From Anaerolineae bacterium (lineage in GTDB: Bacteria > Chloroflexota > Anaerolineae > B4-G1 > DUEL01): 9,621 bases of DNA. Numbering within the stretch: position 1 is the first letter of the stretch; each line of letters starts with the position of its first letter. The DNA is taken from positions 1-9,621 of the forward strand of contig JAFGOJ010000285.1 in NCBI GenBank assembly GCA_016926575.1, written 5' to 3'. The notes under the pieces are model-generated. The model was given only the letters and a program-made list of their open reading frames with translations, did no database searches and was not told the DNA's origin. The translations under genes and the position numbers were made by a program. This document shows positions 5,168 through 9,621 of this stretch, piece after piece.

Positions 5168-7221
5168 TGCAAAAATACGAAGACATTATCAGCGCTCATC
5201 AAACGCTGCAACAGCAGCTCGCCGACCAGCCGGATCGCGTAAGTACACAGCGCGTCGTCAGGCTCGTCAACCAGGCGCGGGACGCCGGAAAGGTCGTCGG
5301 CGACCCGGAGCAGCGTGAAAAGCTGCGCGCCATCCTGCGCCATTGGCGCGCCTTCATCTACGAACGCACCGGCGAGTTCCCGCCCACCCAACTGGCGCCG
5401 TTCCAGGAAAGCGGTCCCGAGCGCCGGTTGACCCAAGGCGCTGCATCGGTGCTAGGCGAGGCACGCAACGTTCCGCGCTGGGTAGCAGCCGGCGCACGCC
5501 AGATTCCCTTGTGGGTCCTCTGGATTGTCCTGGGCATCGTCGCCGTGGTCGTCATCACGCTGGGAGCCCGGGCCATCATCGACGGCACCCAGGCAACGGC
5601 AGAACCGATTCCTACGGACACGCCCACTCCGACGTCCACACCGACGCCCACGCCAGAGATGGCGACCCTGACCCTCTATAACGATTCCAACCGGACCATC
5701 TGCTACGTCTACGTTACCGCAGCCGACAGCACAGACTGGGGTAGCGACCTCTTGGGCAACATCGCCGTCGTCGCACCCGGCAGCAGCTACAACGTCGCCC
5801 TCCCGGCCGGCGACTACAACGTCAAAACAGAAGACTGCGAGCGAGAGGTCATTACGATATTGGAGAACGTGGCGATCTACGGAGAGGTGGGGCAGCCTAT
5901 CGGCGGCGACGCGCTGGAAGAGACGACGCTCCTGACGCTGCACAACAACGCGAACCAGGCCATCTGTGCCGTCTACATCTACTCCGCTACCCAGACGAGC
6001 GTGGGCGAAAACTGGCTACAAGCGGGCGAGGTCGTCGCCTCCGGCGGCAGTCGCGTCTTCTCCGTGCCCTTTGGCGCCTACAACCTGCTGGCGGAAGGAT
6101 GCGACAACACCGTCATCAACGCCCAACAAGCAGTCGAAGTGCGCGCGCCGGTCAAATGGACCATCGACCCGCTCCCACCCACCCCCACGCCCACCCCATC
6201 CCCCACCCCCACTCCCACGCTAACGCCCACGCCCACCCCCGGCCCCACCCCCACGCCCGACCTCGGCATCATCCGCCCGGAGAACGCCGGGCAGATCGTG
6301 CCGCAAGCGCGCCTGGTCGGCCACGAGGGGGCCGTGCTCCAGATCGCCTTCAGCCCCGACGGCAGCCTGCTGGCGTCGAGCGGCGCCGACGGCACGCTGC
6401 GCCTCTGGTCGATGCCCGGCGGACGCCCCCTGACGGCCCTGGAAGCACACCGCGGCTGGGCCCAGACGGTCGCCTTCCATCCCGGCGGGCGCTGGATCGC
6501 CTCCGGCGGCAACGACCGCGCGGTGCGGCTGTGGGACATCGACACCGGTCAGGCCTTCGCCGAATTCCTCAGCCAGGAAGGGTTCATCTTCGACGTGGCT
6601 TTTAGCCCCTTCGGCCGCATGCTCGCCACCAGTGGTGGAGATGGCACGATCCGCCTGTGGGACGTCGAGAGCGGCAGCGAACTGACGGCGTTCAGGTACA
6701 GCGACAGCGCCGTCCACGCCGTCGCCTTCAGCCCAGACGGACAGCTCCTCGCCAGCACCGGGGCCGACGGCACCTTGCGCGTCTGGCACGGACTGCCCGC
6801 CAGCACCGACCTGTGCTGGTTCAACACACCGCCCGCTCTGAGCCTGGCCTTCGCACCCCACGGCAACACACTCGCCGTGGGCGACGCGGAGGGCGGGATC
6901 ACATTCCTGTCACTCCCTGTGCCGGTCGAAGGCCAACGGGACGTGAATGTGCCGGAGTGTACCAGCGAGCAATTCGCCCGGGAACACGGAGACGCGGTGA
7001 CCAGCCTGGCCTACAGCCCCGGCGGCGACGTGCTGGCTTCCGCCAGCCTTGACACAACGGTACACCTGTGGCACGTCGCGCCGGAGAGCGTATCCGGCGT
7101 CGCCACCCTGGAAGGGCACACGGCGAGCGTGGAGACGCTGGCGTTCAGCCCCAACGGCCGCATCCTGGCCTCAGCCGACGCGGACGGGGTCATCATCCTG
7201 TGGAGTATGGAGGGGTATTAG
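5167..7221 (+). CDS. Single-pass membrane protein: cytoplasmic helical domain, Pro/Thr stalks, tandem beta domains, seven-blade WD40 propeller
   Basis: The protein has 684 residues. Residues 1-80 are a charged, mostly helical domain that I do not recognise. A basic juxtamembrane stretch (85-111) leads into one hydrophobic helix (about 114-134, LWVLWIVLGIVAVVVITLGA). The positive-inside rule puts the N-terminus in the cytoplasm and the rest outside. A Pro/Thr stalk (147-163) is followed by two copies of a 63-residue domain (167-229 and 255-317), a second stalk (337-364) and a WD40 propeller (381-684). The seven blades carry AFSPDG, ADGTLRLW and similar motifs; blade 5 is degenerate. All six cysteines (179, 224, 267, 312, 550, 598) lie beyond the membrane helix, consistent with disulfides outside. 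There is no kinase, protease or other catalytic motif. It is the second gene of a two-gene operon with the EAD protein and likely senses or binds something outside. The WD40 and membrane calls are firm; the role is inferred. Confidence 0.9.
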   Translation: MQKYEDIISAHQTLQQQLADQPDRVSTQRVVRLVNQARDAGKVVGDPEQREKLRAILRHWRAFIYERTGEFPPTQLAPFQESGPERRLTQGAASVLGEARNVPRWVAAGARQIPLWVLWIVLGIVAVVVITLGARAIIDGTQATAEPIPTDTPTPTSTPTPTPEMATLTLYNDSNRTICYVYVTAADSTDWGSDLLGNIAVVAPGSSYNVALPAGDYNVKTEDCEREVITILENVAIYGEVGQPIGGDALEETTLLTLHNNANQAICAVYIYSATQTSVGENWLQAGEVVASGGSRVFSVPFGAYNLLAEGCDNTVINAQQAVEVRAPVKWTIDPLPPTPTPTPSPTPTPTLTPTPTPGPTPTPDLGIIRPENAGQIVPQARLVGHEGAVLQIAFSPDGSLLASSGADGTLRLWSMPGGRPLTALEAHRGWAQTVAFHPGGRWIASGGNDRAVRLWDIDTGQAFAEFLSQEGFIFDVAFSPFGRMLATSGGDGTIRLWDVESGSELTAFRYSDSAVHAVAFSPDGQLLASTGADGTLRVWHGLPASTDLCWFNTPPALSLAFAPHGNTLAVGDAEGGITFLSLPVPVEGQRDVNVPECTSEQFAREHGDAVTSLAYSPGGDVLASASLDTTVHLWHVAPESVSGVATLEGHTASVETLAFSPNGRILASADADGVIILWSMEGY
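5605..5655 (+). repeat. Pro/Thr-coding stalk 1 (low complexity)
   Basis: This stretch codes for residues 147-163 of the WD40 membrane protein, mostly alternating Pro and Thr, directly after the membrane helix. It is probably an extended spacer that lifts the folded domains off the membrane. Confidence 0.8.
5665..6117 (+). repeat. Two tandem copies of a 63-residue domain within the WD40 membrane protein
   Basis: Residues 167-229 (5665-5853) and 255-317 (5929-6117) align over 63 positions without a gap, with 26 identities by my count. Conserved points include LTL, N at 172/260, IC-VY, the G at 192/280, VVA-G-S, P-G-YN and the C-V-I ending. Each copy has two cysteines at matching places (179/224 and 267/312), suggesting one internal disulfide each. 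The pattern of short strands is typical of a small beta-sandwich. I cannot name the family. Confidence 0.8.
6175..6258 (+). repeat. Pro/Thr-coding stalk 2 (imperfect hexanucleotide repeats)
   Basis: Residues 337-364 are almost entirely alternating Pro and Thr, encoded by imperfect six-base units such as ACGCCC and CCCACC. The stalk separates the tandem domains from the propeller. Gain or loss of a unit would keep the frame and only change stalk length. Confidence 0.85.
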
Positions 7222-8595
7222 TCACACCTTCAGGCGCTTCCACGCACCACGGCGAAAGCGTAGCATCTGCAACACGGCCCGGCAGACCATATCGAGGATC
7301 ATCGCCGCCCACACGCCGGTCAGACCCAGGCCAAAGGTCAGACCCAGGCGGTAGGAGAGCGGCAGCCGGATCAGCCAGATCGACACGGCTTGGGCAAAGA
7401 GGACGAAGCGCGTGTCGCCCGCGCCGCGCAACGCGCCCGACAGGACGAAGTACACCGCCAAGGGCAATTGGATGATGGCGCAGCCCCGCATCGCGTAATA
7501 CCCTTGCACGACGACGGCCGGATCGTCGGTGAACAGCCGCAGCAACGGTTCCGCCAGCAAGAAAGCCACCCCGCCGATGCCACACATCACCCCCACGGCC
7601 ATCCACGCTGCGACGTGGACGCTGGTCTCTGCCCGTTGTGGCGAGCCGCGCCCCAACTCCTGCCCCACCAGTGTCGTCGCGGCGACGGAGAAGGCAAACC
7701 CGGGCATAAACGCGATGGTCAGCAGTTGCATCCCCAGTTGGTGACCGGCATAGGCAGCAGTGCCCAGTTGGTTGACGACCGTCACCATCGCCAATTGAGC
7801 CAGCCGTATCGCCATCTGCTCGATTCCACCGGGCAGGCCAATATGCAGGAGCCGCAACGTGTGCCGGCGGTCGAAGCGCAGCGCGGCGCGCGTCACCTGC
7901 AAACCAGATGGCGAGCGGCCACGCAGCAACGTGACCACGACGATCACCCCGCCCACCGCCACGCTGACCGCCGCCCCAACTCCCGCGCCCAACACGCCCA
8001 ATGCCGGGAGCGGCCCCGCACCGTAGACCAGACTGGCGGAGACCACGGCGTTGACCACGTTGACCACCCCCATCACGACCATCGGGGTGCGCGTGTCGCC
8101 GGCCCCGCGCAAGGCCGCGTTGCCGACGTAAAGCAGCGCCATCAACGGCATCGTGGTGCCCAGGGCCAGGAGATAGGACTGGCCCAGCGCGACGACATCG
8201 TCGGCGCCGCCCAGGAGCAACAGCACCGACGGACCCCAGACGAGATAGGGCACTGCGGAGACAATTCCCACGGTCAAGGCCAGGATCAACGACTGCCCCG
8301 CGACCCACTCCGCTTCCTTGGGCTCATCCGCCCCGATGTGGCGTGCCACCAACGCAGTACTACCCACCCCTATCGCAGCGAACATGGCCATCAGCAGGCC
8401 GTTCACCTGCGTACACAGCCCCACCGCTGCCAGCGCCGACGCGCCCAGATGGCTGACGATGTACGTGTTGACCAGCCCGACCACCGTCCCCAACACCTGT
8501 TCGACCACCACAGGCCACGCCAGGGTGAGAACACGCAAGACAATAGCGCGGCGTGAGAGCGCCGCGCTTGTTTCGGCCTTTGAAGTTGTATTCAC
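7222..8595 (-). CDS. MATE-family multidrug/toxin efflux transporter
   Basis: The 457-residue protein is a polytopic membrane protein with about twelve hydrophobic segments, the usual length and topology for MATE (NorM/DinF-like) antiporters. These export cationic drugs or metabolites in exchange for Na+ or H+. The two homologous halves are visible as matching loops NAALRGAGDTRTPM (159-172) and SGALRGAGDTRFVL (386-399). Other family features are WPVVVEQVLGTVVGLVNTYIVSHLG (27-51), GVGSTALVARHIGA (76-89) and GHQLGMQLLTIAFMPGFAFSVAATTLVGQELG (284-315). The frame is open up to 8829, but that part crosses repeats and is not MATE-like, so I chose the GTG at 8595. No good ribosome site precedes it; see the -10 box at 8603-8608 for a leaderless option. 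Its stop abuts the stop of the convergent WD40 gene with no bases between. The substrate cannot be read from the sequence. Confidence 0.92.
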   Translation of the reverse strand: MNTTSKAETSAALSRRAIVLRVLTLAWPVVVEQVLGTVVGLVNTYIVSHLGASALAAVGLCTQVNGLLMAMFAAIGVGSTALVARHIGADEPKEAEWVAGQSLILALTVGIVSAVPYLVWGPSVLLLLGGADDVVALGQSYLLALGTTMPLMALLYVGNAALRGAGDTRTPMVVMGVVNVVNAVVSASLVYGAGPLPALGVLGAGVGAAVSVAVGGVIVVVTLLRGRSPSGLQVTRAALRFDRRHTLRLLHIGLPGGIEQMAIRLAQLAMVTVVNQLGTAAYAGHQLGMQLLTIAFMPGFAFSVAATTLVGQELGRGSPQRAETSVHVAAWMAVGVMCGIGGVAFLLAEPLLRLFTDDPAVVVQGYYAMRGCAIIQLPLAVYFVLSGALRGAGDTRFVLFAQAVSIWLIRLPLSYRLGLTFGLGLTGVWAAMILDMVCRAVLQMLRFRRGAWKRLKV

Positions 8596-8602
8596 AACAG
8601 CA

Positions 8603-8608
8603 AGTATA
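8603..8608 (-). promoter_or_regulatory. -10 box of a possible leaderless MATE promoter
   Basis: TATACT on the minus strand (8608-8603) lies 7 nt before the GTG at 8595. A transcript starting about 7 nt downstream of this box would begin at or next to the start codon. No strong -35 is visible. If the start codon is instead elsewhere, this box could be chance. Confidence 0.4.
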
Positions 8609-8659
8609 CCTCGAAGTGCGCAAATCTGGAAATGCACCGCGATTGGGATGTCGGTTGTA

Positions 8660-8681
8660 GGGGCGACGCATACGTCGCCCC
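8660..8681. repeat. Palindrome 1 (9-bp arms, 4-nt loop)
   Basis: GGGGCGACG (8660-8668), loop CATA, CGTCGCCCC (8673-8681). It is the first of four hairpins in the gap between the MATE and molybdopterin-subunit genes. The style, a short G/C palindrome preceded by TGTAG, resembles dispersed intergenic palindromes I know from Chloroflexota and cyanobacteria; that comparison is from memory. Confidence 0.75.
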
Positions 8682-8699
8682 CTCCCTCTGTCGTTGCGG

Positions 8700-8747
8700 C
8701 GGGTCTCCTGACCCGTCGTTCCGCCCGGTCAGGAGACCGGGCGGAAC
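8700..8747. repeat. Paired palindromes 2a/2b with complementary loops
   Basis: CGGGTC (8700-8705), loop TCCT, GACCCG (8710-8715) is followed by a 13-bp hairpin with arms 8718-8730 and 8735-8747 and loop AGGA. The two loops are complementary. As an alternative, GGTCTCCTGACC (8702-8713) pairs fully with GGTCAGGAGACC (8727-8738). Confidence 0.75.
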
Positions 8748-8792
8748 AAGAAGGGCCGCCTGAGGTGTTGACCGAAACCCAGTCCACGACCC

Positions 8793-8827
8793 GCGCTCCC
8801 GCCGGGTCCGTGACCCGGCGGGAGCGC
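8793..8827. repeat. Palindrome 3 (16-bp perfect arms, 3-nt loop)
   Basis: Arms 8793-8808 and 8812-8827 are perfectly complementary around loop CGT. There is no T-tract next to it on either strand, so it does not look like a classical rho-independent terminator. Confidence 0.8.
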
Positions 8828-8835
8828 ATTGTCTG

Positions 8836-8876
8836 GTGGTGGTAGGCGCGCGATTGAATCGCGCGCCTACCACCAC
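8836..8876. repeat. Palindrome 4 (20-bp perfect arms, 1-nt centre)
   Basis: Arms 8836-8855 and 8857-8876 are perfectly complementary around G8856. It ends 7 nt after the stop of the molybdopterin-subunit gene (8884), so on that mRNA it would fold just past the coding end and could act as a 3' stabiliser or weak terminator. No T-tract follows on the minus strand. Confidence 0.8.
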
Positions 8877-8882
8877 AGGAAC

Positions 8883-8899
8883 TCTATTTTCGGAGCAGT
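8883..8899 (-). repeat. 17-bp repeat, copy 2 (3' end of the molybdopterin-subunit gene)
   Basis: This copy covers the last four codons and stop of the molybdopterin-binding subunit. It matches 71-87 in inverted orientation, about 8.8 kb away. Confidence 0.6.
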
Positions 8900-9621
8900 G
8901 CCATGTAGATCTTCTCCGCCGACAGCGGCAGCGCGCTGAAGCGGATGCCCAGCGCGTCGTTCAGCGCGTTGGCGATGGCGGGCGCGGTCTGCACCATCAC
9001 GTGCTCGCCCACCCCGCGCGCACCCCACGGCCCGTCCTCCAGCGGCGTCTCCACAATGTCGCCGTGAATCTCCCGAGGCACGTCCACACTGGTGGCGATG
9101 CGGTAATCGACGAAGCTGGGGTTCACCGGCCGGCCCTGCGCGTCGAAGACCATCGCCTCAAACGCCGAGCTCATCCCGTGCACCGCCCCGCCCTCGATCT
9201 GGGTCATGATCAGGTCCGGGTTGATCGCCTTCCCCACGTCGTAGGCACTGGCGATCTTGAGGATCTCCACCTGCCCGGTCTCCGTATCGACCTCCAGGTC
9301 GACCGCCTGCGCGCCGACGGTGTAGTGGACCACAGCGCGGGTACCCTGGCCGGTCTCCGCGTCCAGGTTGGTGACGTAGGTGGGCATGAACTTGCCCCGC
9401 CCGACGATTGGGCCGCCCTTCCAGCCCTCGAAGTTCTCGTTGGGCAGGCCGTAGACCACCATCTTCTCCAGCGGCTGCTCGCGCTCCGATTTGTAGGAGA
9501 TGACCTGGCCGTCCTTGATGTCCAAATCGGCGGGGTTTTCGCCCCAGGCATCGGCCACGATCTCCAGAATCTGCGTGCGCGCGTTCTCCGCCGCCGCCTT
9601 GACCGCATTCCCCATCGACCA
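8884..9621 (-). CDS. Xanthine dehydrogenase/aldehyde oxidase-family molybdopterin-binding subunit, C-terminal part (partial)
   Basis: The frame is open from the window edge (Trp-Ser before the first Met at 9615) to the TAG at 8884-8886, showing the last 245 residues of a subunit usually near 750-800 residues. The Met at 9615 is internal, not the start. Visible family features, numbered from the first visible residue, are MGNAVKAAAENAR (3-15), a cofactor-contacting segment QIEGGAVHGMSSAFEA (141-156), GRPVNPSFVDYRIATSVDVP (163-182) and GARGVGEHV (200-208). E206 is in the place of the catalytic glutamate that activates the Mo site. Such enzymes hydroxylate purines, aldehydes, CO or aromatic heterocycles with small iron-sulfur and FAD subunits, which would be encoded nearby. 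The substrate cannot be told from this part. Confidence 0.93.
   Translation of the reverse strand, partial: WSMGNAVKAAAENARTQILEIVADAWGENPADLDIKDGQVISYKSEREQPLEKMVVYGLPNENFEGWKGGPIVGRGKFMPTYVTNLDAETGQGTRAVVHYTVGAQAVDLEVDTETGQVEILKIASAYDVGKAINPDLIMTQIEGGAVHGMSSAFEAMVFDAQGRPVNPSFVDYRIATSVDVPREIHGDIVETPLEDGPWGARGVGEHVMVQTAPAIANALNDALGIRFSALPLSAEKIYMALLRK

Noticed and set aside
5665..7212. Bacterial receptor kinase or protease reading of the WD40 protein
   Set aside because: No kinase, protease or nucleotide-binding motif is present on either side of the membrane helix; only the repeats and the propeller.
7390..8556. Plus-strand open frame of 388 codons opposite the MATE gene
   Set aside because: It is antisense to a clear transporter gene, very rich in His, Gln and Arg and without any motif or ribosome site; a shadow.
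8596..8829. N-terminal extension of the MATE protein to an ATG at 8829
   Set aside because: It would run through three palindromic repeats and gives Arg- and Pro-rich sequence unlike any transporter N-terminus.
8660..8876. CRISPR array
   Set aside because: The repeats are palindromes of different sequence with no constant repeat unit or regular spacers.

Overview
The window is GC-rich, densely packed bacterial DNA. The mix of genes suggests a member of the Chloroflexota (Anaerolineae-like or Chloroflexales-like): a glycogen-debranching enzyme of the prokaryotic type, an effector-associated-domain (EAD) protein, a membrane-anchored WD40 protein with Pro/Thr stalks, and intergenic palindromic repeats. 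This taxonomic reading is inference; no rRNA or marker gene is present.

Layout. Positions 1-86 may hold the 3' end of a plus-strand gene entering from the left. Positions 116-4151 (minus strand) form a tight four-gene operon, in transcription order: glutaredoxin-like protein, glucokinase (glk), class I SAM-dependent methyltransferase, glycogen debranching enzyme. The junctions are a 9-nt gap, a 4-nt ATGA overlap and a 7-nt overlap, so translational coupling is likely. A divergent promoter region (4152-4342) carries the same 12-bp extended -10 sequence on both strands. From it, to the right, runs a two-gene plus-strand operon (4343-7221). It encodes a soluble EAD protein and a single-pass membrane protein with a cytoplasmic N-terminal domain, a Pro/Thr stalk, two tandem repeats of one beta-rich domain, a second stalk and a seven-blade WD40 propeller. 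This operon ends stop-to-stop against a MATE-family efflux gene on the minus strand (7222-8595). A 288-bp gap (8596-8883) holds four consecutive hairpins and a possible leaderless promoter for the MATE gene. The window ends inside the C-terminal part of a molybdopterin-binding subunit of the xanthine dehydrogenase/aldehyde oxidase family (8884-9621, minus).

How the parts work together. In the left operon, debranching enzyme releases free glucose from alpha-1,6 branch points and glucokinase turns it into glucose-6-phosphate, so these two make one glycogen-salvage route; the roles of the methyltransferase and the one-cysteine glutaredoxin there are unclear. The EAD/WD40 pair looks like an outside-to-inside signalling module: a propeller sensor outside, a helical domain inside, and a cytosolic adaptor of the death-domain-like type known from bacterial conflict systems. 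It has no obvious effector in this window. It is the best candidate for an undescribed system here.
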